From contig JBNGIQ010007582.1 of the NCBI GenBank assembly GCA_049999765.1, positions 1 through 22,326 of the forward strand: 22,326 bases of DNA, given 5' to 3'. Below, piece after piece: positions 1 through 9,434 of the stretch. Both the position numbers and the translations under genes were made by a program. Positions within the stretch are counted from its first letter, which is position 1; each line of letters starts with the position of its first letter. Source of the stretch: Phaeoceros laevis. Taxonomy: Eukaryota > Anthocerotophyta > Anthocerotopsida > Notothyladales. The notes under the pieces were generated by a model that was given only the letters and a program-made list of their open reading frames with translations, ran no database searches and was not told the origin of the DNA.

Positions 1-842
1 CAGCACCTCAGTTCGCGACCTTTTGCCGCAGGTGATACGTGAACTCTCTCGCTTTCTAGAAGATGTTGGGGTGGGACTTGGGCTAAACCTCGAGCCCCAA
101 CCAATCCATTGATATGAGTTTCGTGGCGCGATGAACACCTCTACAGCTAACTGCCTACAGGCTCTTACCCTCGTCAATCTTCACCTGGTGAACGCCACCA
201 GCACCCTCCTCCGGAGAGCTCTGGCAATCCCTCCAGCCAATGCCTTGTCCCTGCAGTAGGGAAGACTATGGCGCCCGCCGACCTGACCTCTTCAGTCACT
301 CAGCTTCACTGATGAATGACTCTTCTTCCGTTAGCGCTGCGTACCAGCCAACCTATTGATTCAAAGTGCACAACACCGATGCCGTTCTTCGTCCAGGGAC
401 GAGCCTCGCCCATGAGGACCTTGCCCTTTCAGGCAGCTCCCGGGCCTAACCTAGATCCTAGCTACCATGGCGACGGCGGGCCATGGCGATGGCGCCTGAT
501 CCCTCAACGGCCGTCAGCAACGGAGTCCGTCCGTCACAACGGGATTTCTAGCATATTCTGAACTAGTAACTAACTATCCAGAAAGCCTAACCTCCTATTA
601 ACCTGGGTTCTAACCCCTAGGTTCGAGGGTTAGCATTATACAGCCACACTAGTTAAAGCACCCACAGAGAATTCCTCAACCCCTCAACCTCACGAGTTCT
701 AGCTCCAGTCCTCGTCCTCCGGTTGTAGTCTCTGAAGTTCAAACCGTAGGCCACCGGGGCTTGTGGCTGCCCTTGACCTGGATAACATTTCCCGGTCCGA
801 GGGCCGCTACAGCCAAGTGCTCCAGTTTTTGCAGAGGTAGCA
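1..842. other. No gene recognised (window start)
   Basis: All frames are short and none shows a domain I recognise. The longest is an 81-codon frame at 316-561 (+) with low-complexity composition. A weak reading at about 740-840 (+) has an OB-fold-like flavour (a Trp-Leu-Pro-Leu run followed by an Ala-rich stretch). It would fit an upstream OB domain of the OSB-like pseudogene that follows, but I cannot support it as an exon. Confidence 0.5.
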
Positions 843-2027
843 ATGGCGCATTTCCTCCACCTACCGGTGCGCACCACCAACGGAATGCAACATCAGCGGT
901 TGTGGATGCCAGCAGCTGAGAGGCAGGCCCACACCCTGGAGCTGGAAGGGAGGTTAAATGTGCCTCCGAGGCAATGGATTTACACAAGCCGCACGTTTGT
1001 GCCGTGCTGTGGCTTAGCAGCCAAGCTATGCATACCGGATAATATCAGTGCAGGAGAACGACAAGAGTTGTTGTGGAGGCAGTATTTCTTGAACCCCACA
1101 TTGTGATGGGACTGCAGGACGAACAAGGAGAGCGCCCGCTCTCCCGACTTCAGGCACAAGGAGTCCAAGGAGCCCCTGTGGCTGAACAACCTCTACAAGC
1201 CTGACTGGGTGGATGCGGAGCTGGCTGACTTGGACAAGCAGGTGGGACGGTCTGCTCAGCCTACATCCAACCCCTTGTTGCATCATAATGCTGCTGCTCC
1301 GACGGTGCCAGAGTGCCAAGGGTACGGAACGGCTCAGGCTGTAATCGAACAACTTTGTGAGAATGGGCAGCTAAGTCCAGCAGTGGACGCTTTGACCATC
1401 TTGGTGGAGAAACAATTTCGTGTGTCCTCCTCTCTGCTGTACAGAGTCATTCGGATATGCAGTGCTGAAAAAAATCTGGTGTTGGGGCGACGACTTGATG
1501 ATCTCACTGTCAAGCTTGGGCACGGATCCAACGCATTTCTGGGAAACCATCTCTTGCGCATGTATGCATGTGGAGGTAGGCTACAGGAGGCCATGGATGT
1601 GTTCAACAGGGTAGGGAAACCGAATGTCTTCATGTGGTTTTCCATAATCTCTGCACATGCTAAGCAAGGAAAACCGAAGGAGGCCATACAACTCTACCGT
1701 GAGTTGCGTAGGTCAGGAGTGATGGCGAATGATTACGTCTTTGTAGCTGCCCTTCAAGCTTGTGCATTTGCCGCTGACTTGCAATCTGGCAGAAAAGTGC
1801 ACTCTGATGTGCTGCACAGTGGCAATCCTACTAACTTGTTTGTTGGCAACTGCCTGGTTGACATGTATGCAAAATGTGGCGAATTGAAAGATGCACGACA
1901 GATTTTTGACAGCATGGCCACAAAGGATGTGGTGACATGGAATGCCCTGATAGCTGGGTATGCACAGCAAGGACTCGGCCAAGAGGCGCTTGTATCTTCC
2001 AACTTTGCCTCTTGGTTTGCAGCATGA
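843..2027 (+). pseudogene. OSB 'PDF'-motif / PLS-PPR fusion, broken by one in-frame TGA and 3' truncated
   Basis: From ATG 843 one frame runs 394 codons with a single interruption, TGA at 1104-1106. Around it the frame reads ..LLWRQYFLNPTL*WDCR.. then SPDFRHKESKEPLWLN and KPDWV. This matches the C-terminal 'PDF' motif of organellar single-stranded DNA-binding (OSB) proteins, in which the stop sits at a conserved Trp (TGG>TGA). About 75 codons later come PLS-type PPR repeats: an S-like motif (FLGNHLLRMYACGGRLQEAM, about 1536-1595), a P motif starting NVFMWFSIISAHAK, an L motif, an S motif (FVGNCLVDMYAKCGELKDA, about 1839-1895) and the start of a P motif (VVTWNALIAGYAQQG). PLS PPR proteins bind RNA in plastids and mitochondria. 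The repeat stops after GQEAL at about 2001; the last residues before the stop are antisense of the neighbouring XH exon. No E or DYW domain follows. After the TGA there is no in-frame ATG until 1560, so a functional product is unlikely. The domain calls are firmer than the verdict of pseudogene. Confidence 0.75.
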
Positions 2028-4139
2028 TTCCATGGTGTCGGGACCGGATACCGACCGCTTGCATTATACTGGTTGATTTCAAGTAGCGCAGTCGCTACAG
2101 AATTGTAAATCTTCTCCCCCCACCTTTCCTTCAGCCCCTTCAGCTCCGGCTCATCTTCATTGACAACCTCTACAAGCTACATAAACATCGCAACCGTGCC
2201 ACCATAAGACTAAGTTGCGAATGCACAAGTCCCAGCGAACATCTTCAGCACGAGGTTTACTCACCTTATCCTTGTTTTTCTCAGCTTGCACGTTCTTGTA
2301 AGGATACCAATCATTCTCCCTTATTCGGGCGCCCAAGACCGACGCTAACTTTGACATTTGCAGCTGCCAATCGCCATTTTTGATACGTGCTGGACATACT
2401 TCGTTCCAGCAGTCTTCGTTGATCTCACCCATTCTTCTTATCCCCACAGCGGTCTTACAGCCATGGGTTCCAAGAACCTAAGCCAGGAGAATTAACATAG
2501 GTTGAACTTGGCACAACCAACAAGCACATCCAACAACTAGTGCAAAATAATTTAGTCTATCAACAATGTTGTACTAAGAATCTGGGGGGATCACACCTTT
2601 AGTGCTGCTTTTGTGCCATTAGCGACTAAATCATTTGCCAATCGGTGCATCACGGTAATGTAGTTTACCATATCCTGAGCACCTTCCTTTTCTTCTTCCA
2701 GCTTTTTGAGTTGCTCCTCCAGTCGCTTAATAGTTTCACTAGACTGTTCAACATTGGCTTCTTTCAGTTTTTCTGCTTCTATCTTTTCTTGTAACTGCTG
2801 TCTTTCCACCTCTTTCTTCTGTTGCTTAGCAAGACTCATCTTCTTCTCCTGAATTTCCTTAGCAAGGTCTCGGTTCTGATTCTGCACTTACATGAAAGCC
2901 AGAGCTTGAGCTTCATGAATCCTGTAGTCAACATGAAGGCCGATCACATGGAGCCACATCTTACCTCATGCTTCTCATGCATGCTCATACTGCTGTTGTG
3001 TTGCTTATTTCTTAAATCCAACTGTCTGGAGATCTGCTCTATTCTCCTTTCATTCTGTGCCAACCATGCAATGTTAATGCCTGGTGTCAGCGACAGTCAT
3101 GCCAAGTGGTGTCACCTTGTCCCAGCGTGGAAACGAAACCATTTACCTCAAGTCTTTCAAGTTCCAGCCTTTTGCTTTCAGCTTCACTGTCGCTCTCTTT
3201 GATGTTCAGCTGTTTATGCCGCTCCTGCAGACTTTGCATCTCCAGTTCAAGCTCACCAGCTCGTTGCTTCATTTCCAGTAAGTGCATCTCTTGCATTCGT
3301 TGGGATTCAGCTTTCACATCCTCAAGATCTGCAAAAGAACTCGGTTACCCAGAACTGCTCACAACCCGTAACTGACAAGGCCGACGTCCAGGAGAGAAAC
3401 CGCAAAATTTCAACAGCCAATTAATCGCCTACATATGACGAGCACCTCGTCTGTATCTCTCTTCAACAATTTGCCTCTCCAGCTCTGCTCTCTTTCTTGC
3501 TTGCTCTGCTGCTTCCATCCTATTCCTTAGCCCAAAGTTTTCAGTGTCTGCACTTTCCAGCTTTTCGCTCTGCTTGTCGATCGTCTCCCGCAGTTGCTTG
3601 CTCAAATGCTCATGCGTCTGCATTTTGTCGTCCTCCAGCTCTATCATCGTCTTGAGGTTAAATTTTTCACGCAAGTACTCACCAACCTTCCCTCGTTCGT
3701 TATAATCCTCCTCAGTGGCCATCCAACCATACAGCCCTGTCCCGAGGCAGCCCTCTTCCTTGTTCTTCAACCAGTTGTGCGTCCCATGATGACTGCTTAA
3801 GAAGCTTCTGTCCAACGCTCTACAGTCATCATAACCTTGCATGTCTCGCCTAAATGTGATGGCAGCCATACCTAGCGCACCTCTGAAGTCCCAAAACGAC
3901 CTGATCTGGTCGGGACTGTACTCCCGAAACTGATGGTTCAGTTCTCCCGCTCCTGGACTGGTTCTCTTTCCACCTGATTCGACAGTTTCGATGTTGTAAA
4001 GCAGAGCAACCCACGGATGAACAATCATATTCTCAGTTTGCTTCCTCTGAGGTGGAGCTTGTTCCAGCTTCACAAACCGAGGAGCTGGAATATGACCTCC
4101 CTGAGCTATGAAATCCTGACAAAGGTCTGCCTCGTACAT
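1754..4139 (-). CDS. XS-coiled coil-XH protein, IDN2/FDM-like (RNA-directed DNA methylation factor)
   Basis: Six exons join in phase with GT-AG introns: 4139-3446, 3328-3147, 3054-2965, 2881-2597, 2477-2265 and 2176-1754 (about 628 aa). Residues 40-160 are an XS domain (HPWVALLYN, FWDFRGALGMAAITF, GLYGWMATEEDYNERG, VGEYLREKFNLKT), which binds dsRNA with 5' overhangs in this family. Residues 165-420 are a charged Lys/Glu/Gln coiled coil for dimerisation. Residues 428-546 are an XH domain (IRRMGEINEDCW, NDWYPYKN, then EVVNEDEPELKGLKERWGEK and YNASGRYPVPTPWN). IDN2/FDM proteins act in the nucleus in siRNA-guided DNA methylation. The usual N-terminal zf-XS zinc finger is absent: an in-frame TAA lies just upstream of ATG 4139, so either an upstream exon is missed or the finger is lost. 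A splice acceptor inside the first codons (TGTCAG, about 4116) is possible. After ..QEAKLEDT (about 2002) the last 82 residues are antisense PPR sequence, so the natural C-terminus is replaced. Family assignment is firm, exon joins are good, and the start and expression are uncertain. Confidence 0.8.
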
Positions 4140-4179
4140 ACACGTTTGACGTTACAACTAGAGCCGTTTCTACTTAGCA

Positions 4180-4715
4180 AAATTCCTTCATCCACCTTGC
4201 AAGGATCCTCGATTTTGATACTTTGTGTGGACTATTCGTAAGCCCTTCTACCGACAGCAGAGTTTAGATCTGGTCCGGGACTCCGATCGAGAAAGACAGG
4301 TCAGCCACTCTCGCAGACGGAGTAGACGGGAAGAGCAAGAAGAAGAAGGACGCGAGCAGCAGAATTCAAGGTAATATGGATGCGACGCGATTCCAAGGGG
4401 CAGCAGTGGCGCCAGAGCTTCCGCCCAACGGTTAGTGGCAGTAACTCGCCAACAGGCGCAATGCAGTGAACCCTTCGCCTTCCATTGGTATCTCGGTACC
4501 TGGAGGTGGATGTCAATGCCATTCCTTCATCCGCCTTGCAAGGATCCCGGATTTTGACCCTTGGTGAGATTATGTGTCTTGAATCTGTCGACAGTATAGT
4601 CTAATATGGTCCACACAGAAGTTTGCACGACGGTTACAGGTCGCTATACTGCCATCAATTGAGGCGAAGGCGAAGCGTGAGGGGCAGCACCGGACGCCAG
4701 AGCTCCCGACCAGGA
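4180..4715. repeat. Diverged tandem duplication upstream of the XS/XH gene
   Basis: ATTCCTTCATCC.CCTTGCAA at about 4181 recurs at about 4519. The likeness continues through a GATCC..GATTTTGA block, a CGACAG block and a TGGTCC block. It ends with a GGGGCAGCA..CGCCAGAGCT block at about 4397 and about 4678. The spacing falls from about 338 to about 281 bp, so the second copy has lost roughly 60 bp. It lies between the 3' end of the vWA/alpha-kinase gene and the first visible exon of the XS gene, and may duplicate that gene's 5' leader. No coding potential is evident. Confidence 0.6.
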
Positions 4716-4864
4716 GCTCTAGTGTTTTTTGTGTCCGGTGCGGGCTCACTACCATAGATGAAACAATTTGCTCTTATTGCGGCAAATGATGGACTACAGG
4801 TTGGACAAACTTGTCTGAAAGGCTCCCCTGGTTCATACAGCCATTGCTGGTTACTGACCACTGC

Positions 4865-6637
4865 TTATGTGTATCCATTCCATGTCGGTTTCAGATCCAA
4901 GCTGAGACACACGTGATTGCATATGTGGGAGTTGTAGAAGAGCTGGAACCCCTCCTTCCCCAAGTTGGTGCGCGTAAACCGCATCAAATCTGTGCAATGG
5001 ATGGCAGGGTCACACAACCAAAAGACCCTCTCACCAGCACTTGGGGTCAACATCATCACTCCTTGTAGGTCTGTCACCATTAGCAGGCCTCTGGAGCGCT
5101 CGTGCGTCCAGTGACTGAAAGCTTGGAGGGTGGCAGCATAGTCTGCCGTGTTGACATAACCTGCATTGCTGGAATACTTGATCCAGTCACCTCTGAGCAA
5201 TTTCTCCATGTTGTAAACCTTGGAGCCAGCCTCCAGGGTGGACACCAGAGTGAACGTTACCCGCTTTGCTGCCTTTATGGAACTGGTCTGCTTGTTGAAC
5301 TCCCTGGCCATTTGAGCTGCCACGGACTGCACCTCCATCTGCTCCAGGTACCGGTGCTTCCTGTGCGCCACTGCAAAGTTCTGTCCAACTGCCATCTTAA
5401 ACCTCTTCACAACCATGTCCAGTACAGTTCCCCCCGCAAGATTGTGGACCCTGGCGTACACCGGCCATCTAAGAGCTCCCTCGGCTGTGAACGGCCAGAG
5501 AGCAATCTGCACTTGAGCAGGCGGCATGGACTCCACCTCAAGATTCCTCTTGGAAGACACCGCTTCAAGCAAGTCGTCCAGGGAGTCGAACCACTTGTTC
5601 TTCAACTGCTGGCATGGCTGCAACGGGATGTCTTGCCAGGCAGAAAATCCAGCACGCACCTCTACACGGAGGAACTTAGTGTCCCTTAGGCTAGCGGTTG
5701 CCCCAATGCCGGAGCTTCCAAGAGTGTGAAGAGTGCGGGTGATCGTTTCTGTAGAAACGTCAATCACCTTGGTCGGAATGTCTCGGATGTTGTCAAACTC
5801 GTGCTCTTGAATCCAACCCTCCCCTCCCACCGCTTTCTTAAACTTTGCCACCATCCTCCTGGTGCTGTCGTTGAGGTGACAAAAGAAGTAGGAGGAAATC
5901 CTGCACCGGTTACGGAGCTTCTCCAAGATGGTCCCAATGTTCCGACCCCGAGGGTCACCGCGGGGATAAGAATCCTGCACTCCGTCGTGAAACTTCCTGC
6001 CATGGCAGGGTGCGTCCCCGATGTGGACCAGCACGCGATTGGCGGCCTCCCAGCTCAGTGTGGCCACAATTTCCAGGCCGGAAAACACGTCCTCCGCCTC
6101 ATCATCACCGCCAGAAGCCCGCACCCTCGACAAGAATTGTGAAAATGCGTTGCCTCTGCCCTGAAAGCTGGTGGTGAAGTCCAGCCACTCGCAATGATCG
6201 TCCCCGTAGTCCCGATAGCCAGCAAGTGCCACCCGTAGCTCGCTGCCGGGATGCGCTGCTACAATGCCTGCCGCCATGGAAGCCACCTCCCGCTTCACCA
6301 TGTCAATGCTGTCTTGCATGCTCCCCGTAGCGTCCACCAGAAACGCCAGATCCAGCGCCTTGGCTCTCCTGACGCCAACTCTTATTTCTTCCTGCCTCTT
6401 CTGGCTCGCGCTGACATCCTGCCGCTGGAGATCAGAAAGCTTGAAGCTCGCATCTTGGAGGCTCTGATCATGACGGGATGCGGCCCTCCCCTTCTTCCCC
6501 GACGCACTGAGCAACCTAAAACTGTCCATCTGTTGCTCCAGCTCCTCCATTTTCCGCCTTGTGTTCCAAAAAGTGCCTTCATCGCCATCCGCGTCCGAGC
6601 TCTCCGCAATTGTTTCAAACCGCGCTCTTCCTGCCAT
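4865..6637 (-). CDS. von Willebrand A domain / alpha-kinase (VwkA-like atypical protein kinase)
   Basis: This is an intronless 590-codon gene. I start at ATG 6637 (MAGRARFETI), because upstream the frame runs into a 100-N gap at 6653 and its nominal extension is an artefact of that gap. A charged coiled segment covers residues 20-90. Residues 96-300 are a vWA domain: LAFLVDATGSM carries a D-x-T-x-S metal site at D102/T104/S106, followed by VALAGYRDYGD and VLVHIGDAPCHG. Residues 375-585 are an alpha-kinase domain: the candidate ATP-binding Lys is K411 (DMVVKRFK); then QSVAAQMAREFN, DWIKYSSNAGYV, AFSHWTHERSRGLLMVTDLQ (D523), DPAIH (543-547), TNLGKEG, and the zinc-site H-x-C-x3-C (H571, C573, C577). 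All hallmark positions are kept, so activity is plausible; it would phosphorylate Ser/Thr. The architecture matches Dictyostelium VwkA, linked there to myosin II and the contractile vacuole. The function in a plant is unknown. Confidence 0.88.
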   Translation of the reverse strand: MAGRARFETIAESSDADGDEGTFWNTRRKMEELEQQMDSFRLLSASGKKGRAASRHDQSLQDASFKLSDLQRQDVSASQKRQEEIRVGVRRAKALDLAFLVDATGSMQDSIDMVKREVASMAAGIVAAHPGSELRVALAGYRDYGDDHCEWLDFTTSFQGRGNAFSQFLSRVRASGGDDEAEDVFSGLEIVATLSWEAANRVLVHIGDAPCHGRKFHDGVQDSYPRGDPRGRNIGTILEKLRNRCRISSYFFCHLNDSTRRMVAKFKKAVGGEGWIQEHEFDNIRDIPTKVIDVSTETITRTLHTLGSSGIGATASLRDTKFLRVEVRAGFSAWQDIPLQPCQQLKNKWFDSLDDLLEAVSSKRNLEVESMPPAQVQIALWPFTAEGALRWPVYARVHNLAGGTVLDMVVKRFKMAVGQNFAVAHRKHRYLEQMEVQSVAAQMAREFNKQTSSIKAAKRVTFTLVSTLEAGSKVYNMEKLLRGDWIKYSSNAGYVNTADYAATLQAFSHWTHERSRGLLMVTDLQGVMMLTPSAGERVFWLCDPAIHCTDLMRFTRTNLGKEGFQLFYNSHICNHVCLSLDLKPTWNGYT

Positions 6638-6652
6638 CGCGCATCCAAAAGC

Positions 6653-6752
6653 NNNNNNNNNNNNNNNNNNNNNNNNNNNNNNNNNNNNNNNNNNNNNNNN
6701 NNNNNNNNNNNNNNNNNNNNNNNNNNNNNNNNNNNNNNNNNNNNNNNNNNNN
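6653..6752. other. Assembly gap (100 N)
   Basis: The run of exactly 100 N lies 16 bp upstream of the alpha-kinase start codon and hides its leader and promoter. The sequences on either side do not repeat each other. Confidence 0.99.
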
Positions 6753-7688
6753 ACCTTAATCGTGGTACTTGTCCGCAGCGCTTGACGAACAAGGAGGTAG
6801 TAGGTACTGGGCGAAGACATCGGGCCTTTACTTGTCTGTTACGACTCATGACTTACGCTCCACACTTACAGATTGACTCGTGGTGGAGTGGCGGTCGACT
6901 GCAAAATCCCCCAAAATCCCAATCAATCATCAGCCGGTTCCCCTTTCCGCTGCGACGGACACTTGGCACTCTCTTTCCTTCCGTGGGGACGGTCGGGTCC
7001 GTACAGCAGACGCTCGTTTCGATGCAAGAGGAAATTGTTGTGAATTGCCTGAAGTAGATCAGTGGCAAGCGACTCGAGCTGTTCGCAACTTGTAGACAGC
7101 ATTGGATGAAAAGAGCTTGCAACTGGTGTGCCTCAAACATGCCTGGGCAAACGCCTCCAGGAAGAAGGGTGTCCACTGTCCATCCAAGCTAAATTGAGTC
7201 CGCTGCGCGCAATGCTCATCTTGAACTACAATTGTGACTTTCGTCAGAGACTGTTCAGCACGTTCCTGCCAGTCGCGAAGTCATTCAATCGGAGTGGCAA
7301 ACCTGACCTCGTCCTTGTCAAACAGCCAAAGCCACTCTCCTTCAAATAACCAGAGAACAATCACTGTTCTTTGCAAGTTTTGTTCGTCCATACAACCATC
7401 TGCACAATTTACAGCTGCAAGCGAAGCTGATGCCTTCTCATACAAGTTCCAACGCGGTACATCTTATAAAAAGTATCAGTAGGCATCACTGCCAACGACT
7501 GCCGACCACTGCCGACCACTGCGCATTGTTTGTCAAACTAGGTCATGGCACACTTCTGTCACAAACAGTCACAAACCAGCCCCGCACAGATGCGATGCGA
7601 TTGAAACCAAAATTGGGAAGCCATGACCACTGCTCCCCACCACCACCGAGTTCGTAAGGATTTCTGGACAGAGAAACGTGTGCGGGCC
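6753..7688. other. No gene recognised; putative upstream region of the vWA/alpha-kinase gene
   Basis: There are only short frames without motifs. A small local repeat, CGACTGC/CGACCACTGC, occurs three times near 7495-7525. Nothing supports a coding exon. Confidence 0.5.
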
Positions 7689-8411
7689 TCAAGTTTCCAT
7701 TGCCATTCTCTTCTGACGCCACAGCTCTTCCATCTCCCGCTTGTACTCCTCAAAGGTGAGCTTATCCCAGGTGCAAGCGTCCTGCTTCTCCGGCACATCC
7801 GACACCTTCCGCCCTGTGAAGTAGAAATCCAGGTACTCAGAATGTAGGTTGGCCCGGAACTCGGTAGGGCTCACGAACGTGATCCACCCGATGTTGTTCT
7901 CCCAGTACTCGATGTGGCCGCTCTCCCCCCTCCCTCGCCAGGTGAAGTGCGCCCGGCTCCTGGGGTAGCATCCCGCAGGCGGAGGCTTGATTTTGGTGCG
8001 CAGCACGCCCTTGATCGTCCCGATGTCGAAGCTGGCCCAAAGGAAGCTCTTCGCACCTTCCTCCTCCTCGTAGGCGTCTTCCACGTCCTCCAAGCCGCTC
8101 AGCTCGTCCTCCCCGTCCACCTCGTAGTCCTTGAGCGGGCACCGGACCTCCATCCACCTCACAAACCTCTCGAAGAGCTGATCCGCGTCCTCTTCGTCGC
8201 TGCGGCGAGGAGCAACGAACACCGACATCCTCATGTTCTCCGCCAGCTCGGGGTACATGCGGAGGTAGGGGTTGGTGCTGTGAAGCGTCCATTCCCCTGT
8301 CACCCCGCATGGTTCATCAGGCGATGAAGCCCCCCCTGCGGAGGAGCTGCCAGGGCTCGCAGCCTTCTTCATCCTCACCACCCGCTTGCCGACTAAGAAG
8401 CCGCGCTTCAT
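7689..8411 (-). CDS. Hypothetical acidic 240-aa protein, intronless
   Basis: A 240-codon frame starts at ATG 8411. Residues 1-35 are basic then Ser/Gly/Ala-rich (KRGFLVGKRVVRMKK). Residues 70-120 are strongly acidic (SDEEDADQ, EDELSGLEDVEDAYEEEE). Residues 121-205 look like a compact beta-rich module: FLWASFDIGTIKGVLRTK, then RAHFTWRGRGESGHIEYW, NNIGWITF and EYLDFYFTGRKVSD. The tail is a charged helix (LTFEEYKREMEELWRQKR). There is no signal peptide or membrane segment. I do not recognise the family. The order 'FD.G.I.G..R ... F.WRGR..G.GEI ... G.I.F ... FTG.KV' recalls uncharacterised proteins I associate with fungi and basal plants, but that is impression, not a search. Third-position GC is high, which supports coding. 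It lies head-on behind the alpha-kinase gene on the same strand, with about 1 kb between. Confidence 0.72.
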   Translation of the reverse strand: MKRGFLVGKRVVRMKKAASPGSSSAGGASSPDEPCGVTGEWTLHSTNPYLRMYPELAENMRMSVFVAPRRSDEEDADQLFERFVRWMEVRCPLKDYEVDGEDELSGLEDVEDAYEEEEGAKSFLWASFDIGTIKGVLRTKIKPPPAGCYPRSRAHFTWRGRGESGHIEYWENNIGWITFVSPTEFRANLHSEYLDFYFTGRKVSDVPEKQDACTWDKLTFEEYKREMEELWRQKRMAMET

Positions 8412-8582
8412 TGTCGCTGAGGGAATTGGAGAAGCTCAGCTTGTTTGCTGTGGCTTGAGCACCAGTGAAAGGAGGGAGTCGCTTTCCCGCGTTCCGGCCA
8501 GCAGTGATGAAGGACGGTTATCAATTATTATTTGCTCGAGTGAACATTAAATGCAGCTAAATGCAGCTGACGGCTACACTAA

Positions 8583-9034
8583 GGCCGAGTTCACATATCA
8601 CCCCACCCCTAGGCCGTTTAGGGGGTGTGACTAGACCCGAGGATGTGTTTGAGGGTTTGGGGGTGGGGTGGTGCTTTCATACTAGGTTTTTTGACCGTGC
8701 CATTGAACTGCCATTCTTTCCCGGGTTGCCACTGGTGATCAATGTCGGGGCTGACCATGCTGGCCTGGTTCCATTCCCGCCATTTGCCTCCCTTGACCCG
8801 TTCGCGTGGGACCTACAACTGCTTATGTGGCGCGACATCGTTGGCCGTAAGACGTTGGGGGCGACTATGACAGAGAAGAGGGTCACTTCGAGTGACCCTC
8901 TTCTCTCTCCACATTTGGGTGCAGGATGTGGCGCCCACGTCACTTGAGGGTTTCTCCGGTTGGTTTCGCATAGCGGCGCTCTCCGCCAATCCGCGCGTGC
9001 TGACTGTGTTTGGGGGCTGTATGTGAAACGGCCC
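8583..9034. mobile_element. MITE, PIF/Harbinger (Tourist)-like, with TAA target-site duplication
   Basis: The left end GGCCGAGTTCACATA (8583) pairs with the right end TATGTGAAACGGCCC (to 9034) as an imperfect 15-bp terminal inverted repeat. Both ends are flanked by TAA (8580-8582 and 9035-9037), the 3-bp target duplication (TWA) typical of PIF/Harbinger elements. The 452-bp length, lack of a transposase and G-rich subterminal DNA suit a non-autonomous element. A 128-codon frame inside has no recognisable domain. The superfamily rests on TIR plus TSD only. Confidence 0.6.
8872..8906. repeat. Perfect 16-bp hairpin inside the MITE
   Basis: AGAGAAGAGGGTCACT (8872-8887) is followed by the loop TCG and its exact reverse complement (8891-8906). 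It lies about 290 bp from the left end of the element and is not part of the terminal repeats. Confidence 0.9.
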
Positions 9035-9037
9035 TAA

Positions 9038-9434
9038 GAATCCCCAAAGCATCCGCCACATCAGCCAAACTCCTAATCATACAGTGCTGACCAGAGATCC
9101 GGAGCGTATCCAAGTCACTTTACTAGGCGGCAGCATCCTCCCTCAGGTTGTTGGAGAAAGATTGGTGTGTCACACTGTGCTTGGAAGCGATTCATTCAGA
9201 CGGCAATGGCAAACATTCATCAAGATTCAAGAGGAGCCCAGGATTCAGGTTGCGGCATCTGTTAAAACGACAAACCCATCACCGGGCTGCTCAAAAATGG
9301 CATTCGTTGCAAAGTTCTTCGCCACTGTGTAAACTACAGCAAGGATGAACTACTACTCTTGTCCGTTAACAAAAAAGCTTGTCCGACAGAAACCCAAGCA
9401 CAGAACGAGGTCGAGGAGTCTCCTCGGCCGCTTG
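9038..9434. other. No gene recognised
   Basis: There are short frames without motifs between the MITE and the small membrane-protein candidate. Confidence 0.5.

Noticed and set aside
5102-5689. 195-codon plus-strand frame
   Set aside because: It lies wholly antisense to the alpha-kinase gene and shows no domain.
6251-7057. 268-codon plus-strand frame
   Set aside because: It is antisense to the vWA domain and runs through the 100-N gap, which inflates its length.
8561-8947. 128-codon plus-strand frame
   Set aside because: It lies almost entirely inside the MITE and crosses its hairpin, with no transposase motif.
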